From Acidobacteriota bacterium (GTDB taxonomy: Bacteria; Acidobacteriota; Terriglobia; Bryobacterales; Bryobacteraceae): 19,965 nt of DNA. Location of the stretch: NCBI GenBank assembly GCA_947466555.1, contig CANIFK010000010.1:1-19965 (forward strand), given 5' to 3'. A program made the position numbers and the translations under genes. This document shows positions 13,480 through 19,965 of this stretch, one piece after another. The notes under the pieces were generated by a model. That model saw only the letters and a program-made list of their open reading frames with translations, was not told the origin of the DNA and searched no databases. Numbering within the stretch: position 1 is the first letter of the stretch; every line of letters begins with the position of its first letter.

Positions 13480-16038
13480 TCAGCGCGCGGCGGTGAGTGT
13501 CTGCGCATCGATGGGACGGAGGCCGCTGAAGGCGGTGACGTCCAAGTGTTTCCCATCGGTGAGGAAGCGGATCTGGCCGCCGCGGTCCGTTCGCAGGACA
13601 CGTACGTTGCGCTGCTCGAGGCGCGCCATGACGTCGGGGTGCGGGTGGTGGTAGAGATTATCGAGCCCCGCGGAGACGACGGCGAAGGTGGGGTGGGCTT
13701 TGTCGAGAAAGTCCGCGGTGGAGGAGGTCCGGCTGCCGTGGTGGCCGAGCTTTAAGACGTCGACGGGCGGTACGGAGCCGTTGTCGACGAGTCGCCATTC
13801 GATCTCTTTTTCCGCGTCACCGGTGAGCAGGAACGAGCGGGCGCCGAGACGGACGGAGAGGACGAGCGAGTCGTTATTACGGGGGATGACGTCGGGCACG
13901 TGATCGGGGAATGGGGCGAGGACCTGAAAGGCGGCGCCGCCGAGATTGAACTGTTCACCGGCGAGGCGCGGGACGATTTTGACGCCGTGGGATTCAGCGA
14001 CAGCTCGGAGTTTTTGCCAGACTGCGGATTCGCCCATGGCGCCGATCCATAGTTCCTTGGGGCGGAAATTGACGATGAGGGCGGCGAGGCCGCCGCTGTG
14101 ATCCTCGTGGGCATGGGTGAGGGCGAGAACGTCGATGCGTTGGACGGAGCGGGTCCATAGGTAGGAAGAGATGACGTCTTCGCCGATGTCGAGTTTGGGC
14201 TTGGGGCGGCCTTTGAAGCCGGGGACGCCGCCGCCATCGACGATGATGGTGCGGCCTTCGGGGGTGACGACGAGGACGGAATCGCCCTGGCCGACATCAA
14301 CCATTGTGACTTCGAGCTGGCCGGGGGCGACGGCGGGCGGGAAGGGGTGGACGACGAGCGTGATGAAGAGCACGCAGACGGCGGCGAAGGCGGCGGTGCG
14401 GAGCCGGGAGGGGCGGCGGGCGACCATGGCAAGGACGACGAGGGCGGCGGTGAAGGCGAGGGCGAGCCAGAGGGGAGGATCGGGAATGCGCCAATCCGGT
14501 TCGAGGCCGGAGAAGAATTCGGCGACGCGGCGGGAGAATTCGAGGAGCGTGCCGGCGATCCACGCGAGGGGCGTGAGGTTGGTGAGGATGGCGATGAAGC
14601 CGATGACGACGACGGCGTTCATGACGGGCACGATGAGGACGTTGGCAGCCATGCCGCTGAGCGAGACGCGGTGGAAGAAGACGGCCATGGGCAGGGCGAG
14701 GGCCACCTGGACGACGGCGGAGAGCATGAAGATTTCGTAGAGGTGGAAGAACGTCTGGACGCAGAGGGCGATGAAGGTGATGCAGTGTTTTTCAGAGATG
14801 CGGGTCCAGACGGCGATGGTTTGGGCGATGAGGCGGGCTTCGACGCGCATGGAGCAGATGTGCCAGTCGAGATCGACGTCGGTTTGATCGCGGCCGAGTT
14901 CGCGGAAGCCCATGACGACGGGGCGGGTGTAGGCCTCGAACATGGGGCCGGCAAGGGCGCCGATGGCGAGCACGCTGAGGACGCTGAGGAGGAAGCTGCC
15001 TTCGAAGAGCTGGCCGGGATCGATGAGGAGGAAGCAGGCGACGACGGTGGCGAGGGAGTTCAAGATATGGGTTTGGCGGTGCCAGTGGCGACTGAGCAGG
15101 AAGAGCGTGAAGCCGCCGGCGGCGCGTCCGATGGGGGCCGTCATGCCGCTGGCGCCAGCGTAGGTCCAGGCGGCGAGGAAGGCAAGGATCATCGACAGGG
15201 CGGGGCGGCCGGTGGTGTAGCGGAGAAGGACGAGGAGGTACCCGGCGAGGACGGTGAGGTGGAGGCCGCTGATGACCAGGGCGTGATAGGTGCCCGTGCG
15301 GCGGTAGTGTTCGGTCCACGCCTTCTCCAGGCGGGTGCTTTCGCCGGTGAGGATGGCCTGCATCATGATCGTCTTGTAGGCGTCGTTCTTGTAGAGGGAT
15401 TCCAGGCGATCGAGAGCGGCCGAGCGGAGGCCGAAGAGCCAACCTTCGAACGCGGAGCCGCATTCGCCGGGGAGGAGTTTGGCTTCGGCGCCGGTGCGGG
15501 TGGAGATGTTCCAGAAGATCTGGCGGCGGGCGAGGTAGCCTTCGAAATCGAACGCTCCGGGGTTGCCGAAGTTGTGGGGCGGGCGGACACGGCCTTCGAG
15601 TTCAACGCGCTGGCCGTAGCGGAAGCGGGGGGCGGATTGGCCTTCGCGGAGGTTGAGCGAGACGCGGCCGCGGGCGCCGGGGGCGAGTTCCATGGTGAAC
15701 TGCTCGCGGTTTTCGGAGAAGACGGAGGGTTCGACGATGCAGCCTTCGAGGATGACGGTTTCCGAGGCGGAGGCGTCGATGACCGGGGGCGGGCCAGGGC
15801 GGTGCCAGAGGGCGGTGCCAATGCCGAGGGCGCAGCAGGCGAGCCCGATGGCAGTGCGGCGGCGGGCAATGGAGCCGGGAACGAGGGCGAAGAGCGTAAA
15901 GAGCGCTCCGGCAACGCCGATTTCGAGCCAGGAAAAGGGGAGCAGCCGTTCGCCGAAGACGCCGGTGGCCATGCCGATGGCCGGGATGACCATGGGCTCA
16001 TTCCAGACGAACTTTCGCTCTAACGGCGGCGCCACCAT
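13480..16038 (-). CDS. comEC: ComEC/Rec2 DNA-uptake channel protein
   Basis: An 852-residue membrane protein of usual ComEC length and order: N-terminal membrane helices (about 17-75); an OB-fold-like DUF4131 region (about 90-190) with the family signature FGNPGAFDFEGYLARR; the polytopic Competence domain (about 225-540) with TGTYHALVISGLHLT; and a C-terminal metallo-beta-lactamase domain beginning VTMVDVGQGDSV. The last keeps the metal motif as THAHEDHSGG, followed by LLTGDAEKEIE and KLGHHGS. In naturally transformable bacteria ComEC forms the inner-membrane channel for single-stranded DNA; its hydrolase domain is thought to process the DNA. ATG 16038 is used although no ribosome site is evident; ATG 15993 (MVIPAIG) is an alternative. 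It lies 76 bases downstream of the glycosyltransferase-methyltransferase gene on the same strand. No other competence genes are in view. Confidence 0.93.
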   Translation of the reverse strand: MVAPPLERKFVWNEPMVIPAIGMATGVFGERLLPFSWLEIGVAGALFTLFALVPGSIARRRTAIGLACCALGIGTALWHRPGPPPVIDASASETVILEGCIVEPSVFSENREQFTMELAPGARGRVSLNLREGQSAPRFRYGQRVELEGRVRPPHNFGNPGAFDFEGYLARRQIFWNISTRTGAEAKLLPGECGSAFEGWLFGLRSAALDRLESLYKNDAYKTIMMQAILTGESTRLEKAWTEHYRRTGTYHALVISGLHLTVLAGYLLVLLRYTTGRPALSMILAFLAAWTYAGASGMTAPIGRAAGGFTLFLLSRHWHRQTHILNSLATVVACFLLIDPGQLFEGSFLLSVLSVLAIGALAGPMFEAYTRPVVMGFRELGRDQTDVDLDWHICSMRVEARLIAQTIAVWTRISEKHCITFIALCVQTFFHLYEIFMLSAVVQVALALPMAVFFHRVSLSGMAANVLIVPVMNAVVVIGFIAILTNLTPLAWIAGTLLEFSRRVAEFFSGLEPDWRIPDPPLWLALAFTAALVVLAMVARRPSRLRTAAFAAVCVLFITLVVHPFPPAVAPGQLEVTMVDVGQGDSVLVVTPEGRTIIVDGGGVPGFKGRPKPKLDIGEDVISSYLWTRSVQRIDVLALTHAHEDHSGGLAALIVNFRPKELWIGAMGESAVWQKLRAVAESHGVKIVPRLAGEQFNLGGAAFQVLAPFPDHVPDVIPRNNDSLVLSVRLGARSFLLTGDAEKEIEWRLVDNGSVPPVDVLKLGHHGSRTSSTADFLDKAHPTFAVVSAGLDNLYHHPHPDVMARLEQRNVRVLRTDRGGQIRFLTDGKHLDVTAFSGLRPIDAQTLTAAR

Positions 16039-16114
16039 ATTGATCTAGTGGGCGACTGGAGGAAAAGCTCTCAGAAAAGTGCGCGACCGTGCCGGAACTG
16101 CGACCGCCGAGGCG

Positions 16115-17716
16115 CTAGCGCGCGTCGGTGTGGCGGTGGCCGGCGGGTTCGGCGCTGCTCGGCAGTGCCAGTTTCCGGCCTGCGTGAGCGTGTTCCTCAC
16201 GGGGAACAGGAAGAGCTTCCAACAATCCGAGAAGTCCACCGTTTCCGGAGGCATACTCGGGGACCATACGGCCGGAGAATTCCAGTTGGCGGTCCGGACT
16301 CGAACTTGACGCCGGCTTGCGGCCGATTGCGATGATCGAAACCGGACGCCAGGGAAGGAATTTGTCGATTCGCCGCCACAGCCAGACCAGCCGATCGAAG
16401 TTCTTAAGTTGAAAGCGGCTGATGTCGGTCTTGTTGAGAATCTTGCCGTTGAGCCACCAACCGGGCCGAGACATACGATTGAAGCGCAACATCTCCTCCA
16501 CGACGAAGCCGGCTTCGGTCATGCGTTGATGCAGCAACTCTTCGGAGTAGCGAAGATGGTGCCCCAACGCTTCGTCCAACGACCCGTAAATGCTTTGGCC
16601 TTCGGGCACCAGGATGATGGCCCGGCCGTTTGGCTCCAAGGCAGAATGTATGTTTTTCAGCGCCCCCAGATCGTCCTTGATGTGTTCGACGACATTCAGG
16701 CAAACGACGGTGTCCATCTGCTCGCGCAGGTCCGTGAAGAACTGAGGATCGGCCGCATCCATGATTTGGGTTTCGAGCGCCGGGCGGTGCGCCAGGCGTA
16801 CCCGCAACCGCTCCATATGCTCCCGGTCAAGGTCCGTTGCGACGTAGCGCCTGCGACCGGCGATCAACTGGCGGGACAGGTTGCCCATCCCCGCACCAAT
16901 TTCCAGCACCCGTTTTCCGACGTAGGGCCCGATGGTATCGGCCATCCAGCGATTAAAGTTCGGTGCATCGGCGAAGGCATCGAGGATTGACTTGTCGGAA
17001 TCGGTATAGAGATCGGAGGTAAACGCGTTGGAGGCCACGACCCAGAACGCTTCAAAGGCGTCCTTCAGGCCGATCTTCTTCCCTTCCTCATAGGTACGGC
17101 CGTTATAGCTTATGGAAATCTCAAAGATTTTCGCCTGACGCTTGGCGAGTTTGATGGTGATCTCCGGCTCGAAGCCAAAACGATCGGACCGGATGGGAAT
17201 ACTCTGCAATAGCGGCGTGCGGAAGGCCTTGTAGCAGGTTTCCATGTCGGTGAGATTGAGGTCGGCGACGACGTTGCACATGGTGGTCAACATCCAATTC
17301 GCCAGCGAATGCCAGTAATAGAGTACCCGCCGTTCGCTGGACGGCAAAAACCGGGAACCGTAGACGACGTCCGCGCGGCCATCCAGAAGCGGGGCCAGCA
17401 TTTTCGAATACTCCCGAGGGTCGTATTCGAGATCCGCGTCCTGAATGATAGAAAAGTCACCCCGGGCCGCGGCGATTGCCCGACGCAGAGCCGAACCCTT
17501 GCCGCCATTTCGATCCGTTCGCAGTAGACGAATTTTTTCGGGATAAAGCGCGGCAATCTCCGCGACAATCTCCACCGAACCGTCCGTCGACGCATCGTCG
17601 GCTACGATCAGTTCACGATCCATTCCAGCCGGCAAAGGAGCATCGAGCACCCGCCGCAGCAGCGTCGCGATGAATTCTTCTTCGTTATAAAGCGGGATCA
17701 GGATCGATAGCAGCAT
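16115..17716 (-). CDS. bifunctional GT2 glycosyltransferase / SAM-dependent methyltransferase
   Basis: A 533-residue fusion. Residues 1 to about 230 are a GT-A family 2 glycosyltransferase of the polyprenyl-phosphate sugar transferase type: ILIPLYNEEE, VADDASTDGS (38-47), and a DXD-type QDADLEYDP (92-100). Residues about 250-410 are a class I methyltransferase: VLEIGAGMGNLS (270-281), acidic ATDLD (293-297), and VVCLNVVEHIKDD (337-349). Such fusions occur in surface-polysaccharide or lipid-linked sugar gene sets, acting at the cytoplasmic face of the membrane. The start ATG 17716 matches the family start (MLLSILIPLYNE) but GGAAGG abuts it. The recognisable protein ends near residue 468 (IIAIGRKPA). 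The last 65 residues are Pro/Ser/His/Ala-rich and look like read-through of former non-coding DNA. It may be cotranscribed with comEC. Confidence 0.88.
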   Translation of the reverse strand: MLLSILIPLYNEEEFIATLLRRVLDAPLPAGMDRELIVADDASTDGSVEIVAEIAALYPEKIRLLRTDRNGGKGSALRRAIAAARGDFSIIQDADLEYDPREYSKMLAPLLDGRADVVYGSRFLPSSERRVLYYWHSLANWMLTTMCNVVADLNLTDMETCYKAFRTPLLQSIPIRSDRFGFEPEITIKLAKRQAKIFEISISYNGRTYEEGKKIGLKDAFEAFWVVASNAFTSDLYTDSDKSILDAFADAPNFNRWMADTIGPYVGKRVLEIGAGMGNLSRQLIAGRRRYVATDLDREHMERLRVRLAHRPALETQIMDAADPQFFTDLREQMDTVVCLNVVEHIKDDLGALKNIHSALEPNGRAIILVPEGQSIYGSLDEALGHHLRYSEELLHQRMTEAGFVVEEMLRFNRMSRPGWWLNGKILNKTDISRFQLKNFDRLVWLWRRIDKFLPWRPVSIIAIGRKPASSSSPDRQLEFSGRMVPEYASGNGGLLGLLEALPVPREEHAHAGRKLALPSSAEPAGHRHTDAR

Positions 17717-17765
17717 CCTTCCGTCTATCGGCCGCTTTCCCCCGAAAGATTACAATGGAGACGAA

Positions 17766-18227
17766 ATGCCCAAGGGATTCTGGTGGATTGTCGAGATCGC
17801 GGCGCTTTGCGCGTTTCTCGCCATACCGGCGTTGACGCTGATTTGCTACGACGCGCTGCCGGCGACGATCCCGATCCATTTCGGCCCAAGCGGCACCCCG
17901 GACGGCTACGGCAGTAAGGCCACCCTTATCTTTCTTGTCGTCATCGACACCATTGTATTCGTCGTACTCTCGACCACGCCCTTCTTTCCGAATTCGATCA
18001 ACATGCCGGGACCGCGGACGGCGGAAAGCATCCAGGCCGGTATTGCCATGACCCGCATCCTGAAACTGGAAGTGATGCTATTCATGGTTTATGTCACGCG
18101 GATGATTATCCAGACCGCGCACGGCAACGCGAACGGGCTTGGCGGGATTGTGCCGCTGCTGTTTGTTTTCGCGCTGGTGTCTACGATCGGCGCCGGCTTC
18201 TACACTTCTACCCGCAATGCAAACTAA
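17766..18227 (+). CDS. DUF1648-domain membrane protein
   Basis: A 153-residue integral membrane protein. ATG 17766 has GGAG with a 5-base gap. The segment LPATIPIHFGPSGTPDGYGSK (31-51) is the DUF1648 signature, found in SdpI-like immunity proteins and other small membrane proteins. Four hydrophobic helices are visible (about 8-28, 53-71, 101-116, 127-147). Function is unknown for most members; SdpI itself protects against a peptide toxin and relays a signal, but that role cannot be moved to this protein. A TACAAT just before the ribosome site could be a -10 box, giving a very short leader. It diverges from the glycosyltransferase with 49 bases between starts and overlaps the next gene by 11 bases. 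Confidence 0.85.
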   Translation: MPKGFWWIVEIAALCAFLAIPALTLICYDALPATIPIHFGPSGTPDGYGSKATLIFLVVIDTIVFVVLSTTPFFPNSINMPGPRTAESIQAGIAMTRILKLEVMLFMVYVTRMIIQTAHGNANGLGGIVPLLFVFALVSTIGAGFYTSTRNAN

Positions 18228-18594
18228 CTCCGGGCGCGTCGAGAAACTGACGATTCTCGCCCTCGTCGCCACCGTCGCGCTCTCGTTCTACTACTGGGAT
18301 TTCGTCCACAAGGCGTTCACCCGAACCCACAATACCCTGGGACAAACGAACCTCCACGTTCCGACGGCGGACCTGTTCCTGTGGTGCGTCTTCGCGCTGA
18401 TTCTCTATTTCGGCACGCGATTCTGGGCGAATGTCGGCCCCAAGATCTTCCTGCTTTCTCCGGAGACCACGGCACGACTGGGGTTCCGCCTCCAATTCGT
18501 ACGGGTCGTTTCGACATTCGCGTTCCTGGGTCTGACCGTCAACACGATCCACACCTATGTGCCCGACTTCATCGATAAACTCCCCTGGCCCTAA
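18217..18594 (+). CDS. small membrane protein coupled to the DUF1648 gene
   Basis: A 125-residue protein I do not recognise. ATG 18217 overlaps the end of the DUF1648 gene by 11 bases and has no ribosome site of its own, which suggests translational coupling. A longer in-frame start at 18139 would overlap by 89 bases and is less likely. Three hydrophobic segments are visible (about 10-27, 52-67, 92-110), separated by charged loops with several His, Arg and Lys. No catalytic or binding motif is apparent. The pairing with DUF1648 suggests a two-part membrane unit. recN begins 34 bases after its stop and could be on the same transcript. Confidence 0.75.
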   Translation: MQTNSGRVEKLTILALVATVALSFYYWDFVHKAFTRTHNTLGQTNLHVPTADLFLWCVFALILYFGTRFWANVGPKIFLLSPETTARLGFRLQFVRVVSTFAFLGLTVNTIHTYVPDFIDKLPWP

Positions 18595-18628
18595 CGGCTC
18601 CCGCTACAATCACCATTGAACCTCCTGC

Positions 18629-19965
18629 ATGCTGGTTGAACTTCACATCGAAAACTTCGCCGTCGTCGAGCGGCTCCGACTCCGCTTCCACCATGGACTG
18701 AATCTGCTGACCGGGGAAACCGGGTCGGGCAAATCGATCATTGTCGATTCGCTTGGGCTACTTTTTGGCGGCCGGGCGTCGGCCGAGGTGGTCCGGTCCG
18801 GTACCGACCGCGCCCGCATCAGCGGGATTTTCGACTTACCGCAGTCTCCCGCCATCCGGGCGCTCCTTGAGGAGGCCGGGATCGCGTTGGAAGAGAACGA
18901 ACTGCTCATCGAGCGGGAGATCCTGGCCAATGGCAAGTCGCGGGCGTTCGCGGCCAGCCGGCCGGTGACCGCGGCGCTGTTGAAGCAGTTGGCGCCGTGG
19001 CTTGGCGATATTCACGGGCAAAACGAACAACAGCAGTTGCACGACACGATTTCTCAGCGCGGAATTCTGGACGAATTCGCCGGCGCCGCCGAGGCGAAGG
19101 CCGTCGTCGCCAGGATATTCCGCGGCTGGAAGGACTGCGACCGCGAGTTGGAAGAGATTACGCAGCGCGAGCAGGAGCAGTTGCGGCTGGCCGACCTGTG
19201 GACGTTTCAGCGCAAGGAGATTGAAGCGCTCGATCTGAAGCCGGGCGAAGACGATGAGTTGGAGAACGAGAAGCGGGTTTTGCAGAATGTTACGCGGTTG
19301 AGCGAGCATGCTGAAGCGGCGTTCACGGCACTTTATGACGCTCCGGACTCGGCGCTGTCGCAGGCGCGGACCGCGCAGCGGCGGGTGGAAGAGTTGCTTC
19401 GCATCGACGGCCAACTGGCCGAGGTGGCGGAATTGTTGAAACCGGCGGTGATTGCGCTGGAGGAGGCGGGGCGGTCGCTGCGCGACTATCTTGGACATCT
19501 GGAAGCCGACCCGTCGCGGCTGGAGACCGTCGAGAACCGGTTGGCCGGAATCGATAAGTTGAAGCGGAAATACGGCGCATCGATTGACGAAATCCTCACG
19601 TTCCTGGCCGAGGTGCAGGGCAAGATGCGGACGGTGGAGACGGCGTCGGAACTGCGGAGCGCCATTGAGGCGCGGCGAAAGAAGTTGGCCGGTGAGTACG
19701 AAGCGGCGGCGGCGAAGCTGACGGCATTGCGAACGAAGGCGGCGCGCCAGTTGGAGAAGCGCGTGGAGCAGGAGTTGACCGCGCTGGCGATGGCCGGGAC
19801 TACTTTTCGCATTGCATTTTCCGAGTCTCCGTGGACGGAAGAGGGGCGCGACGCGATCGTTTTCCTGGTTTCGGCAAATCGGGGAGAAGAGCCGCGGGAG
19901 TTGTCGAAGGTGGCCAGCGGCGGCGAAGTTTCGCGCATCGCTTTGGCGATTAAGACATGCGTGGA
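18629..19965 (+). CDS. recN: DNA repair protein RecN, 3' end cut by window
   Basis: 445 of roughly 550 codons are present and the frame is open to the last base. The start MLVELHIENFAVVERL is the typical RecN N-terminus. Walker A is GETGSGKS (29-36); DIHGQNEQQQL follows the N-lobe as in RecN; a coiled-coil region rich in Glu, Arg and Leu spans about 165-370; and the ABC signature SGGEVSRIALAIK lies at the window edge. Walker B lies beyond it. RecN is an SMC-like ATPase that binds DNA ends and helps RecA-dependent double-strand break repair in the cytoplasm. No Shine-Dalgarno sequence stands before ATG 18629; a TACAAT lies 19 bases upstream. No LexA-type box was recognised, so SOS control is not shown. 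Confidence 0.95.
   Translation, partial: MLVELHIENFAVVERLRLRFHHGLNLLTGETGSGKSIIVDSLGLLFGGRASAEVVRSGTDRARISGIFDLPQSPAIRALLEEAGIALEENELLIEREILANGKSRAFAASRPVTAALLKQLAPWLGDIHGQNEQQQLHDTISQRGILDEFAGAAEAKAVVARIFRGWKDCDRELEEITQREQEQLRLADLWTFQRKEIEALDLKPGEDDELENEKRVLQNVTRLSEHAEAAFTALYDAPDSALSQARTAQRRVEELLRIDGQLAEVAELLKPAVIALEEAGRSLRDYLGHLEADPSRLETVENRLAGIDKLKRKYGASIDEILTFLAEVQGKMRTVETASELRSAIEARRKKLAGEYEAAAAKLTALRTKAARQLEKRVEQELTALAMAGTTFRIAFSESPWTEEGRDAIVFLVSANRGEEPRELSKVASGGEVSRIALAIKTCV

Noticed and set aside
14347..16023. 558-codon plus-strand open frame rich in Gly, Asp and Glu
   Set aside because: Antisense shadow of comEC; its low-complexity acidic composition mirrors the codon bias of the true gene.
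16079..16309. 76-codon plus-strand frame opposite the odd tail of the glycosyltransferase fusion
   Set aside because: It starts at GTG with the nearest GGAGG 16 bases away and shows no family pattern; the minus-strand gene explains the region.

Overview
The window is a high-GC bacterial chromosome segment. A PEP-CTERM sorting tag, several secreted proteins ending in Ig-like modules, a twin-arginine Cys-type sulfatase and short operons split by divergent promoters suggest an acidobacterium of the Solibacter/Bryobacter type. That placement is inferred from gene style, not from a marker gene. No rRNA, tRNA, CRISPR array, transposase or integrase was seen.

Layout. (1) Positions 1-813 hold the 3' part of an amidohydrolase, followed by a hairpin terminator at 894-922. 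(2) Positions 4864-905 (minus strand) hold a compact operon of three exported proteins: a beta-propeller protein, a protein built of three near-identical 166-residue repeats, and a PEP-CTERM protein. The first two end in the same roughly 110-residue, two-cysteine module. (3) Positions 4948-7823 (plus) hold a formylglycine-type sulfatase, an exported NTF2-like/DUF1573-like protein and an unrecognised protein with a TTG start and a terminator-like hairpin inside its frame. (4) An unrecognised 170-residue protein lies at 8340-7828 (minus). Above it is a 468-base non-coding stretch ending in a strong plus-strand terminator, a possible small-RNA locus. (5) A 1176-residue flavin/Fe-S oxidoreductase (12339-8809, minus) joins a GltD/NfnB-like half to a PyrK/NfnA-like half behind an unrecognised N-terminal domain. 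A glucose-1-dehydrogenase-like SDR diverges from it (12450-13253). (6) Positions 17716-13480 (minus) hold a glycosyltransferase-methyltransferase fusion followed by comEC. (7) Positions 17766-19965 (plus) hold a DUF1648 membrane protein, an overlapping small membrane protein, and recN cut by the window edge.

How the genes fit together. The minus operon and the sulfatase look like an envelope or secreted set, possibly for glycan handling. ComEC (DNA uptake) and RecN (break repair) are standard housekeeping functions. The SDR and the large oxidoreductase share a divergent promoter region and both should handle NAD(P)H. The best candidates for undescribed biology are the shared C-terminal module with the fast-evolving repeat protein, the N-terminal extension of the large oxidoreductase, and the orphan terminator region at 8341-8810.
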